A DNA stretch of 11,850 nt from the NCBI GenBank assembly GCA_900551205.1, contig URUW01000040.1, positions 1 to 11,850 of the forward strand, in the 5' to 3' direction. The position numbers were made by a program, and so were the translations under genes. Shown in pieces: positions 5,645 through 11,850 of this stretch (its first letter is position 1; each line of letters begins with the position of its first letter). This DNA comes from an uncultured Collinsella sp. GTDB taxonomy: Bacteria; Actinomycetota; Coriobacteriia; Coriobacteriales; Coriobacteriaceae. The notes under the pieces were generated by a model, which was not told the DNA's origin, did no database searches, and saw only the letters and a list, made by a program, of their open reading frames with translations.

Positions 5645-7039
5645 ATGAAAACTGATGATAAGGCCATTGCCGACGGCATTGTTGCTGCAGTTGGAGGCGT
5701 AGACAATATCAGGGCCGTGGGTCATTGTTCGACCAGGCTGCGTTTGACGCTTCATGATAAGACCAAGGTCGATGAGAAAACAATCGAAGATATTGAGGGC
5801 GTCAAAGGCCAATTCTTCGCCGGCGAACAGTATCAGGTGATTTTGGGCACCGGTCTTGTTAACCGTGTTTACGATATTGTCGCGGGCGAGAATCAGGGCG
5901 GTGTTAACACCGATATTAAGGCCGACCTGTATGCCGGCATGTCGCTCCCCAAGAAGCTCTCTCGTATTTTGGGCGATATCTTTATTCCCGTTATTCCCGT
6001 CCTGGTGGCAACAGGCCTTTTTAGCGGCTTCATTAACTGCATCAACTCGTTTGGCGTTCAGATGGACCCCAACGTTTTGACGATCGCGACCATTCTGATG
6101 AAAACTGCTTTTACCTTTCTGCCCGTGCTTATTGCATGGTCGGGCATGAAGCAGTTTGGTGGTAGCCCCGTCATCGGCATCGTCCTTGGTCTCATGCTGG
6201 TGAACCCGCTTCTTCCTAACCCGAATGATGTGGTTAAGGGCACGGTTGAGGCAATCACTTTCCATCCGTTTGGTCTTGAGTGGAATGTTGTAGGTTATCA
6301 GGGCTCGGTGCTTCCCGCTCTTGTTGTTGCGTATATCGCTGCAAAGACCGAGAAGACTCTTAAGAACGTTGTTCCGGATGTTCTGGATCTTATCATCACT
6401 CCGTTTACTACGATCCTCATTGCCGGCTTGCTTGGCATGCTTGTTATTGGCCCCGTTTGCCAGACCGTGGAACACGCTGTTTTGGCTGCCGCGAAGTTCG
6501 TTATCGCGTTGCCGTTCGGTCTGGGTGGACTAATCCTTGGCGGAACGCAGCAGGCGATTGTGGTTACCGGTATGCACCACATCTTCCTTGCGCTCGAAAC
6601 TGACTATCTTGCTACCACCGGTTTCAACCCCTTCAATGCCATGATTTCCGGTGGCATTATGGCCCAGGCTACCGCCGCCTTGGTTACCGGTCTTAAGGTG
6701 AAGAACCCTAAAAAGCGTGGCTTCTATATGGCTGCATCGCTGCCTGCATTCCTGGGCATTACCGAGCCGGCAATCTTTGGCGTGAACCTCAAGTTTGGCA
6801 AGCCGTTCCTGTTTGCTCTTTGCGGAGGTGCCTGCGCTGGTTGGTGTGGCGCAATGCTTCATGCTGCCAGTACCGGTATGGGCGTTGCTGCTATTCCGGG
6901 AATCGTTACCTACCTGTACAGCCAGCAGGCCATCATCAACTACTTTATCATCCATGGTGTTGGCATTGCGGTTTCCGGTCTGCTCACTTGGTTCTTCTTT
7001 GACCCTAACAAGGCCGAACAGGCTGAGCTTGAGAACTAG
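5645..7039 (+). CDS. PTS sugar transporter EIIBC, glucose/glucoside (sucrose-like) family
   Basis: The 464-aa membrane permease imports and phosphorylates a sugar with phosphate from HPr via EIIA and EIIB. The EIIB domain is N-terminal (about 1-80), with the phosphorylated cysteine at residue 28 in GHCSTRLRLTL. The EIIC domain (about 95-455) has many hydrophobic segments and the conserved FLGITEPAIFGVNL motif (about 369-382), whose Glu374 belongs to the sugar site in the family. It most resembles sucrose/trehalose/beta-glucoside EIIBC proteins. No EIIA domain is attached and none is encoded nearby, so an EIIA from elsewhere must serve it. The AAAGGGG ribosome binding site lies 8 bases before the ATG. 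No phospho-glycosidase, usual with such permeases, is present in the window. The sugar is unknown. Confidence 0.9.
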   Translation: MKTDDKAIADGIVAAVGGVDNIRAVGHCSTRLRLTLHDKTKVDEKTIEDIEGVKGQFFAGEQYQVILGTGLVNRVYDIVAGENQGGVNTDIKADLYAGMSLPKKLSRILGDIFIPVIPVLVATGLFSGFINCINSFGVQMDPNVLTIATILMKTAFTFLPVLIAWSGMKQFGGSPVIGIVLGLMLVNPLLPNPNDVVKGTVEAITFHPFGLEWNVVGYQGSVLPALVVAYIAAKTEKTLKNVVPDVLDLIITPFTTILIAGLLGMLVIGPVCQTVEHAVLAAAKFVIALPFGLGGLILGGTQQAIVVTGMHHIFLALETDYLATTGFNPFNAMISGGIMAQATAALVTGLKVKNPKKRGFYMAASLPAFLGITEPAIFGVNLKFGKPFLFALCGGACAGWCGAMLHAASTGMGVAAIPGIVTYLYSQQAIINYFIIHGVGIAVSGLLTWFFFDPNKAEQAELEN

Positions 7040-7143
7040 GTTTTGTTTGATCTAACTCAGATGGGTATATCGTTCATTTCATGAGGCTTTGATGGCTCAT
7101 AACCAATGAAGCGTGCTTTCCCTGTACATACTCTTTTTAGATA

Positions 7144-7187
7144 AAGCGAGATGCCTGCAAGTCGCAGACATCTCGCTTGTTGTATTT
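7144..7187 (+). terminator. Probable terminator after the PTS gene
   Basis: AAGCGAGATG (7144-7153) pairs perfectly with CATCTCGCTT (7169-7178), extended inward by CTGC/GCAG around AAGTC. The following GTTGTATTT is only moderately U-rich, so termination may be partial. It lies about 105 bases after the PTS stop; the stretch before it (7040-7143) shows no gene. Confidence 0.65.
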
Positions 7188-7195
7188 GCTATCAT
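7187..7195 (+). promoter_or_regulatory. Candidate extended -10 promoter of leuS
   Basis: TGC-TATCAT is an extended -10 with five of six consensus bases directly after the preceding terminator. A start near 7201 would put the long hairpin at 7213-7331 into the leuS leader. No clear -35 is seen. Confidence 0.4.
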
Positions 7196-7212
7196 CATGC
7201 GAGTCAACCTTA

Positions 7213-7331
7213 GGGTCGGGCGGCTTAGCTTTGTTCGCTACAAGTTCCGCACGCAAAGAGGAGCACTTAATGTGCTCTTCGTCTTGCGCAGGACTGTCCG
7301 CAGTAGCGAATAAAGCTAAGCCGACCGACCC
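7213..7331 (+). promoter_or_regulatory. 119-nt long hairpin in the leuS leader
   Basis: The 29-nt arms 7213-7241 and 7303-7331 pair with 27 Watson-Crick pairs, one G-U (7233/7311) and a single mismatch (7220/7324). The apex contains a further stem, GAGCAC (7261-7266) with GTGCTC (7272-7277), and partly paired flanks. The structure ends 11 bases before the AAAGGAG ribosome binding site (7343-7349). I see no T-box sequence (no TGGNACCGCG-like core) and no U-run, so it is neither an evident T-box nor a plain terminator. It could be a leader RNA controlling leuS, an RNase III-type processing site, or an inserted palindromic repeat. Confidence 0.75.
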
Positions 7332-7354
7332 CATTAAAGATTAAAGGAGCTGAT

Positions 7355-9931
7355 ATGTGCGATTGCACAGATCATAAGGATGAGATCCCTGCCTACGACG
7401 CGCAGGCCATTGAGTCCAAGTGGATGAAGGCCTGGGAGGACTCCAACCTCTTTGCCGTCGACACCGACGCCAGCAAGCCCAAGAAGTACGTGCTCGAGAT
7501 GTTCCCGTATCCGTCGGGCGACCTGCACATGGGCCACGCGCGCAACTATACCATCGGCGATGCCATGGCCCGTCAGGCCCGCATGCGCGGCTACGATGTG
7601 CTGCACCCCATCGGCTTTGACGCCTTTGGCCTGCCCGCTGAGAACGCCGCCATCAAGCACAACACGCAGGCTGCCGCCTGGACGTACAAGAACATGGACC
7701 AGGCTCTCGCCACGATGAAGCGTATGGGCTTTTCCTACGATCTGGATCGCATGGTCAAGACCTGCAGCCCCGATTATTACCGTTGGGGTCAGTGGATCTT
7801 TGAGAAGTTGTGGGAAAAGGGCCTGGTCTATCGTAAGAAGAATCCGGTTAACTGGTGCCCCACCTGCAAGACCGTTTTGGCTAACGAGCAGGTGACCGAG
7901 GGCAAGTGCTGGCGTTGCGGCACCGAGCCCGAGAAGCGCGACCTTGAGCAGTGGTACTACAAGATCACCGACTACTCCCAGGAACTGCTCGACGACTTGG
8001 AGAAGCTTCCCGGCTGGCCCGAGCGCGTCAAGCAGATGCAGGCCAACTGGATCGGTCGCTCCGAGGGCGCCGAGGTCGACTTTACCCTGTGCGATGCCGA
8101 TGGCGAGCCTATCGAGGGCGACGAGGGCAAGATCACCGTCTTCACCACGCGCGCCGACACGCTCTTTGGCGTTTCCTTCTTTGTCCTGTCTCCCGAGTAC
8201 GCCCGTCTGCACGAGCTCGTCGAGGGTACGGAGTACGAGGAGGCCGTGACCAAGATCGTCGAGGACTCCAAGCATATCTCTGCCGTCGAGCGTGCCCAGG
8301 GCACTCTCGAGAAGCACGGCGCCTTTACGGGCCGCTACGTGGTGAACCCCGTCAACGGCGAGAACATCCCCGTGTGGGTTGCCGACTACGTCGTGGCCGA
8401 TTACGGCACCGGTGCTGTCATGGCCGTTCCCTGCGGCGACCAGCGCGACTTTGAGTTCGCCCGCAAATACGATCTGCCGATCGTGCCGATCATTCTGGAC
8501 GATGAGGATCGCGCTGCCGTCGAGGCTAGCGGCGAGACCATCGACACCTTCCATGCCGAGACCGTCGACTGGGATTGCGCTCACGCTGCCGAGGGCACGC
8601 TCGTCCAGTCCGGCAAGTACACTGGCATGCGCGGCGGCAAGCACTCCGAGGGCGAGGCTGCGATCGTGGCCGACCTCGAGGCCATGGGCTGCGGCCGTCG
8701 CAAGGTCGAGTTCCGCCTGCGCGACTGGCTCATCAGCCGCCAGCGCTATTGGGGCAATCCCATCCCGGCCATCCACTGCGAGCACTGCGGCATCGTGCCC
8801 GTGCCCGAGGATCAACTGCCGGTGACGCTGCCCGAGAACCTGGACCTGGGCGCCGGCGAGACCCTCGCCGAGTGCAAGGACTTCTACGAGACCACCTGCC
8901 CGGTCTGCGGCCGCCCGGCCAAGCGCGAGACCGATACCATGGACACCTTTACCTGCTCCAGCTGGTATTACCTGCGCTATACCGACCCGCACAACACCGA
9001 GCTGCCCTTCTCCCGCGAGGCCGCCGACCGTTGGATGCCCGTCGATAACTACATCGGCGGCATCGAGCACGCCATCCTGCACCTGCTCTACAGCCGCTTC
9101 TTTACCAAGGCGCTGCGCGACCTGGGCCTGCTGAGTGTGGACGAGCCCTTCACCAACCTGCTGTGTCAGGGCATGGTCAAGGACGAGAACGGCGACACCA
9201 TGTCCAAGTCCAAGGGCAATGTCGTGCCCCCGAGCTCGGTCATCGAGCCCTACGGCGCCGACACCATGCGTCTGGCGATCCTGTTTATCGCCCCGCCCGA
9301 GAAGGACTTCGACTGGGATCCCAAGGCCGTTGAGGGCGCCAACCGCTTCATCAAGCGCGCCTGGCGTATCGTGTGGCAGCTCGTCCAGTCCGGCGACGCC
9401 AACGTGGCCTTCGACAAGTCCGCGCTCGACGAGGTTGCGATGAAGCTCTATCGCGAGCGTCACCGGACCATCGCCAAGTGCACCGAGGACTTCGATCGCG
9501 GCCAGTTCAACACCGCCATCTCGGCCGTCATGGAGCTCGTCAACGCGGCGAGCGCCTACCTCAACGCCACCGAGGGTGCCACCCGCGACAAGGCCCTGTG
9601 CTATGGAGTGGCCAAGGACATCGTGAGCGTCCTTGCTCCCATCTGCCCGTTCTGGGCCGACGAGCTGTGGCATGAGGCGCTCGGCTGTGAGGGCAATGCC
9701 TACACCGCCGCCTGGCCCGAGTTCGACCTGGCCGAGTCCGTTGAGGACACGGTGCAGATCGTGGTCCAGGTGCTTGGTAAGGTCCGCGGCCGCGTCGAGG
9801 TGGCCCGCAATGCCTCCAATGAGGATATGCAGGCTGCCGCCGAGGCCGCTGTCGCCAAGTGGCTCGAGGGCAAGACGGTCGTCAAGGCCATCTGCGTGCC
9901 CGGCAAGCTGGTCAACCTGGTGGTCAAATAA
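7355..9931 (+). CDS. leuS: Leucyl-tRNA synthetase
   Basis: This cytoplasmic class I synthetase charges tRNA-Leu with leucine using ATP. It is 858 aa, normal for bacterial LeuRS. The HIGH signature appears as HMGH at residues 58-61 (after FPYPSGDL) and the KMSKS loop as TMSKS at 615-619. Two cysteine pairs make a zinc ribbon (C168-C171 and C185-C188), and a second set is C475-C478 with C515-C518. The CP1 editing domain is present (about 225-415): [10 protein letters not shown] carries the Thr-rich region, and [15 protein letters not shown] holds the editing Asp, but the residue before Asp362, commonly His, is Gly361. [13 protein letters not shown] returns to the catalytic core and the tRNA-binding C-terminal domain ends [13 protein letters not shown]...[15 protein letters not shown] lies 6 bases before the ATG. 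A terminator follows. Confidence 0.98.
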   Translation: MCDCTDHKDEIPAYDAQAIESKWMKAWEDSNLFAVDTDASKPKKYVLEMFPYPSGDLHMGHARNYTIGDAMARQARMRGYDVLHPIGFDAFGLPAENAAIKHNTQAAAWTYKNMDQALATMKRMGFSYDLDRMVKTCSPDYYRWGQWIFEKLWEKGLVYRKKNPVNWCPTCKTVLANEQVTEGKCWRCGTEPEKRDLEQWYYKITDYSQELLDDLEKLPGWPERVKQMQANWIGRSEGAEVDFTLCDADGEPIEGDEGKITVFTTRADTLFGVSFFVLSPEYARLHELVEGTEYEEAVTKIVEDSKHISAVERAQGTLEKHGAFTGRYVVNPVNGENIPVWVADYVVADYGTGAVMAVPCGDQRDFEFARKYDLPIVPIILDDEDRAAVEASGETIDTFHAETVDWDCAHAAEGTLVQSGKYTGMRGGKHSEGEAAIVADLEAMGCGRRKVEFRLRDWLISRQRYWGNPIPAIHCEHCGIVPVPEDQLPVTLPENLDLGAGETLAECKDFYETTCPVCGRPAKRETDTMDTFTCSSWYYLRYTDPHNTELPFSREAADRWMPVDNYIGGIEHAILHLLYSRFFTKALRDLGLLSVDEPFTNLLCQGMVKDENGDTMSKSKGNVVPPSSVIEPYGADTMRLAILFIAPPEKDFDWDPKAVEGANRFIKRAWRIVWQLVQSGDANVAFDKSALDEVAMKLYRERHRTIAKCTEDFDRGQFNTAISAVMELVNAASAYLNATEGATRDKALCYGVAKDIVSVLAPICPFWADELWHEALGCEGNAYTAAWPEFDLAESVEDTVQIVVQVLGKVRGRVEVARNASNEDMQAAAEAAVAKWLEGKTVVKAICVPGKLVNLVVK

Positions 9932-9958
9932 GCTCTGCGCGTAAAGCTGACATGCAAT

Positions 9959-10000
9959 AAACGAGGGACGGTCCGGTTGGGTCGTCCCTCGTTTTGTGTT
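9959..10000. terminator. Intrinsic terminator after leuS (likely bidirectional)
   Basis: AAACGAGGGACG (9959-9970) pairs perfectly with CGTCCCTCGTTT (9983-9994) over a 12-nt loop; TTTTGTGTT continues from 9992. The AAA at its left end gives a short U-run on the opposite strand, so it may also end the convergent lipoprotein transcript. Confidence 0.88.
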
Positions 10001-10035
10001 GTCTGCCCTGCTTAGTCAGTGCGTCGCACCGTCTT

Positions 10036-10608
10036 CTATGGGATGTGTACCAGGTCCCTAAAGTAAATGTTGCCTGTTGCTTCTTCGAACATCCAGATGT
10101 TGAGGTAGGTGTCGTTGAGGTCGTTGTTCACATCAAAGTCCGGGTCGTCGAAGGTGCCCACAAAGGTGAGCATGGCGCGCGTTTCCTCGCCCGCTGCGAC
10201 CGGCTGGCGCATGCGCACGTCGCGGACCACGCCGTCGACGTAAGCGTAGGAGTCCACGTCGCCAAACATCATGTCGACATCGGTATTGTTGGTTACCGTA
10301 AAGACGAGCGCGGCGTCCCCGTAGCCGTCGGTGTCCTTACCAACGCAGGTGACGTGGACGTTCTCGTCCGCCTCTAGGTCGATGGGGAACTGTTCTTGGG
10401 GGTCGGGGCCCAAACCCTGGGGATCGACGATGTCCTCGTCTATTTTGTCGAAACTCACCGGTGGTTCGGTTTTTTCGATGGCTTTGGTGCTGCCAGGATC
10501 CGGTTCGCATGTTCCGGTTTTGCTGTTCGTTTTGCCGCAGCCCACGAGGGCCAACGAGCACGTTGCGATGGCGAGCGCAGTCATGCAGAGGGTGCCTAGG
10601 CGTTTCAT
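10036..10608 (-). CDS. Lipoprotein of unknown function
   Basis: The protein has 190 aa. MKRLGTLCMTALAIATCSLALVGC is a classic lipoprotein signal: basic start, hydrophobic core and lipobox LVGC, with Cys24 to be lipidated, so the mature protein should be anchored on the outer face of the membrane. A Pro/Asp/Glu-rich linker (about 30-75) leads to a C-terminal beta-rich region (about 80-190), VTCVGKD..ALVFTVTNNTD through ETRAMLTFVGTF to IYFRDL, resembling the Ig-like accessory domains (DUF4352-like) common in Gram-positive lipoproteins. The mature part is strongly acidic. The start is fixed by AAGGAGG (plus 10614-10620) 5 bases upstream. It stands alone between leuS and rimP; no partner gene suggests a role. 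Confidence 0.82.
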   Translation of the reverse strand: MKRLGTLCMTALAIATCSLALVGCGKTNSKTGTCEPDPGSTKAIEKTEPPVSFDKIDEDIVDPQGLGPDPQEQFPIDLEADENVHVTCVGKDTDGYGDAALVFTVTNNTDVDMMFGDVDSYAYVDGVVRDVRMRQPVAAGEETRAMLTFVGTFDDPDFDVNNDLNDTYLNIWMFEEATGNIYFRDLVHIP

Positions 10609-10870
10609 AGGTGCCTCCTTGCCGTAGAGGATTTGGAAAGGTTCGTCGTTGCGCGACTTGCTGGCCGGCTTGTTGCGGAATGTCCCTTAGCGTAAGTCTG
10701 ATCGATAAGGGCTCGGGGAGGAATGCCCTTGGGGTCCGAACAGACCTGTGGATTGGGACGCATGGCCCGTTTTGGGACTGTTGAGGGTGCGCCGCATGGG
10801 GTTCCTCGGCCAATTGTCCTATTCTTGTGGAGAACCTGTGCGCACGCTGACCTGCAGATTTGTACTGTGC
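10609..10870. other. Intergenic stretch without a recognisable gene
   Basis: This region separates the minus-strand lipoprotein from the rimP promoter. I see the lipoprotein ribosome binding site at its left end, an 8-bp palindrome GTGCGCAC (10838-10845), and no convincing coding frame, terminator or clear minus-strand promoter. An upstream extension of the rimP frame to 10723 is open but has no supporting ribosome binding site. Confidence 0.5.
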
Positions 10871-10899
10871 TTGCACGTTTTCGCAGGTATTGGTATAGT
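10871..10899 (+). promoter_or_regulatory. rimP-nusA promoter
   Basis: TTGCAC (10871-10876) and TATAGT (10894-10899) are separated by an ideal 17 bases and match consensus in four and five of six positions. Transcription should begin near 10906, giving a leader of about 72 bases that contains the next hairpin. Confidence 0.75.
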
Positions 10900-10925
10900 T
10901 TGCTTGCAAATGAAGTTGTAATTGA

Positions 10926-10957
10926 AAGAAGTGGGGTTTCGGCCCCGCTTCTTTTTT
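10926..10957 (+). terminator. Leader terminator/attenuator of the rimP-nusA operon
   Basis: An uninterrupted stem pairs AAGAAGTGGGG (10926-10936) with CCCCGCTTCTT (10943-10953, one G-U), and a U-run follows to 10957. It lies between the proposed start site and rimP, so it must be read through for the operon to be expressed. Such leaders fit NusA-dependent autoregulation, known for nusA operons of other bacteria; that link is an inference here. Confidence 0.8.
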
Positions 10958-10977
10958 GTATGGATGGAGGTGCCGCA

Positions 10978-11472
10978 ATGGTCAAGACTAAGACCGAGCA
11001 GGCGATCATCGACGCGCTCGAGGCCGTTGCCCCCCAGCACGATGTCGACATCGTCGACGTCGAGCTCGTGGGTGCCACCAAGGCCCCCTGCGTGCGTGTG
11101 CGTATCGAGGGTGCCGAGGGTCAGAGCCTGTCGCTCAATGACGTCACGGCCAACACCAAGTGGGTCGGCGATGTGATTGAGGAGCTCGACCCTATCTCTT
11201 CGAGCTATACGCTTGAGGTGTCGAGCCCGGGCATGGCGCGCCCGCTGCGCCGTCCGCGCGACTTTGCCCGCTTTGTGGGCGAGAACTGTGAGCTCACCTC
11301 CACCGCCTCCGAGGGCCGTCGCAAGTACGCCGGCAAGATTGCGGCTGCGACCGAGACCGACGTGACCCTCGAGCTCGAGGACGGCGAGTCCGTCACCCTC
11401 GATTTCTCTGATGTTAAAAAGTGCAAGTTGAAGCCCACCTACGACTTCAAGCCCGCGAAGGAAGGAAAGTAA
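10978..11472 (+). CDS. rimP: Ribosome maturation factor RimP
   Basis: RimP helps assemble the 30S ribosomal subunit. The 164-aa protein has normal length. The N-terminal alpha/beta domain (about 1-85) contains DVDIVDVELVGATKAPCVRVRI and ends in the family hallmark YTLEVSSPGMARPLRRPRDFARFVG (about 79-103); the C-terminal SH3-like barrel follows (KYAGKIAAATETDVTLEL, then LDFSDVKKCKLKPTYDF). The ATG at 10978 has GGAGG at 10966-10970, which decides it over upstream in-frame starts. nusA begins one base after its stop, the common rimP-nusA arrangement, so the two are co-transcribed and probably translationally coupled. Confidence 0.96.
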   Translation: MVKTKTEQAIIDALEAVAPQHDVDIVDVELVGATKAPCVRVRIEGAEGQSLSLNDVTANTKWVGDVIEELDPISSSYTLEVSSPGMARPLRRPRDFARFVGENCELTSTASEGRRKYAGKIAAATETDVTLELEDGESVTLDFSDVKKCKLKPTYDFKPAKEGK

Positions 11473-11473
11473 G

Positions 11474-11850
11474 ATGGCAGCATCCGACATGATGTCCGCC
11501 CTGATGGAGCTTTGCCAGGAGAAGCACATCGACCAGCTCTACCTGATCGACCGCCTGGAGCAGTCGCTCGCCAAGAGCTATGCCGAGATCCTGCATCTTG
11601 AGTGGGGCGCCAAGGTGACCATCGACCGCACCACCGGCAAGATCTACGTCTACCGCCTGGAGCCGATCGACGATTCCATGGACGAGGAGGGCAACTTCAC
11701 CGAGTTCGAGGAGATCGACGTCACCCCCAAGAACACGAGCCGCATCGCTGCCCAGCACGCCAAGGCCGAGATCAACGCCATCGTGCGTAACTCCGCCCGT
11801 GAGCAGATCTACGAGGAGTTCTCCGGCCGCATCGGTGACCTCATCAGCGG
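11474..11850 (+). CDS. nusA: Transcription termination/antitermination factor NusA (partial, N-terminal)
   Basis: The first 125 codons are present; the gene continues beyond the window. The segment corresponds to the N-terminal RNA-polymerase-binding domain: MMSALMELCQEKHIDQLYLIDRLEQSLAKSYAEIL, then the beta part (VTIDRTTGKIYVYR) and the family-typical ITPKNTSRIAAQHAKAEINAIVRNSARE-like stretch (here IDVTPKN...) ending IYEEFSGRIGDLISG. The S1 and KH RNA-binding domains would follow outside. NusA binds RNA polymerase, promotes pausing and hairpin-dependent termination, and often controls its own operon. GAAGGAAAG at the end of rimP serves as ribosome binding site; the spacing to the rimP stop is one base. 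Confidence 0.95.
   Translation, partial: MAASDMMSALMELCQEKHIDQLYLIDRLEQSLAKSYAEILHLEWGAKVTIDRTTGKIYVYRLEPIDDSMDEEGNFTEFEEIDVTPKNTSRIAAQHAKAEINAIVRNSAREQIYEEFSGRIGDLIS

Noticed and set aside
7081..7102. ATGAG...CTCAT hairpin after the PTS gene as a terminator
   Set aside because: The stem is only 5 bp with a long loop and no U-run; the stronger hairpin at 7144-7178 is the better candidate.
7198..7313. 38-codon leader peptide upstream of leuS
   Set aside because: The ATG at 7198 lies about where transcription would begin, has no ribosome binding site and shows no run of leucine codons.
7213..7331. T-box riboswitch in the leuS leader
   Set aside because: The conserved T-box core (TGGNACCGCG-like) and a following antiterminator/terminator pair are not present; only a long hairpin is seen.
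7334..9673. Very long open frame on the minus strand opposite leuS
   Set aside because: It is a shadow of leuS created by the codon bias of a high-GC gene; the plus-strand frame carries all LeuRS motifs.
10838..10845. GTGCGCAC palindrome upstream of the rimP promoter as an operator
   Set aside because: An isolated 8-bp palindrome is expected by chance in a high-GC region of this size, and no second copy is nearby.
10723..10977. N-terminal extension of RimP
   Set aside because: The frame is open but crosses the promoter and leader terminator; the ATG at 10978 has GGAGG and gives the normal family length.

Overview
The window is a high-GC bacterial chromosomal segment. Its strong AAGGAG-type ribosome binding sites, codon use rich in G/C third positions, and gene set point to an actinobacterium of the Coriobacteriia, most likely Collinsella-like. 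That assignment is an inference from style and gene content, since no rRNA or species marker is present.

Left part (1-1836): a degenerate, short Cys/Met-metabolism PLP-fold protein that lacks the usual PLP lysine faces a small ModE-like HTH protein on the minus strand. Between these convergent genes lies a 156-bp imperfect palindrome that looks like a MITE or other dispersed repeat. The divergent region between the HTH gene and guaB carries a three-half-site TTGGGC array.

guaB (1837-3311) encodes an IMP dehydrogenase of the 503-residue type known from Tritrichomonas foetus. It is broken by an apparent 37-bp deletion at about 2540/2541 that shifts the reading frame. All other parts, including the catalytic cysteine and the flap Arg-Tyr, are intact. 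It ends at a strong intrinsic terminator.

Middle part (3451-7039): an apparent sugar-use module made of an RpiR/SIS-type regulator, an enolase-superfamily sugar-acid dehydratase of the ManD/RspA type, and a PTS EIIBC permease without an EIIA domain. Nested inverted repeats upstream of the dehydratase are good operator candidates. This module looks less GC-rich and less codon-biased than its housekeeping neighbours, so it may be an accessory insertion.

Right part (7040-11850): leuS, preceded by a very long hairpin (29-bp arms, 119 nt in all) just upstream of its ribosome binding site. A terminator follows, then a minus-strand lipoprotein of unknown function. The rimP-nusA transcription/translation operon comes last; it starts from a near-consensus promoter, has an intrinsic terminator in its leader (attenuation), and nusA runs off the window.

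The most notable points are the guaB deletion, the leuS leader hairpin, the long intergenic palindrome, the lysine-less PLP-fold protein, and the pairing of a phosphorylating PTS with a dehydratase whose family normally acts on non-phosphorylated sugar acids. I found no CRISPR array, tRNA, rRNA or complete transposase.
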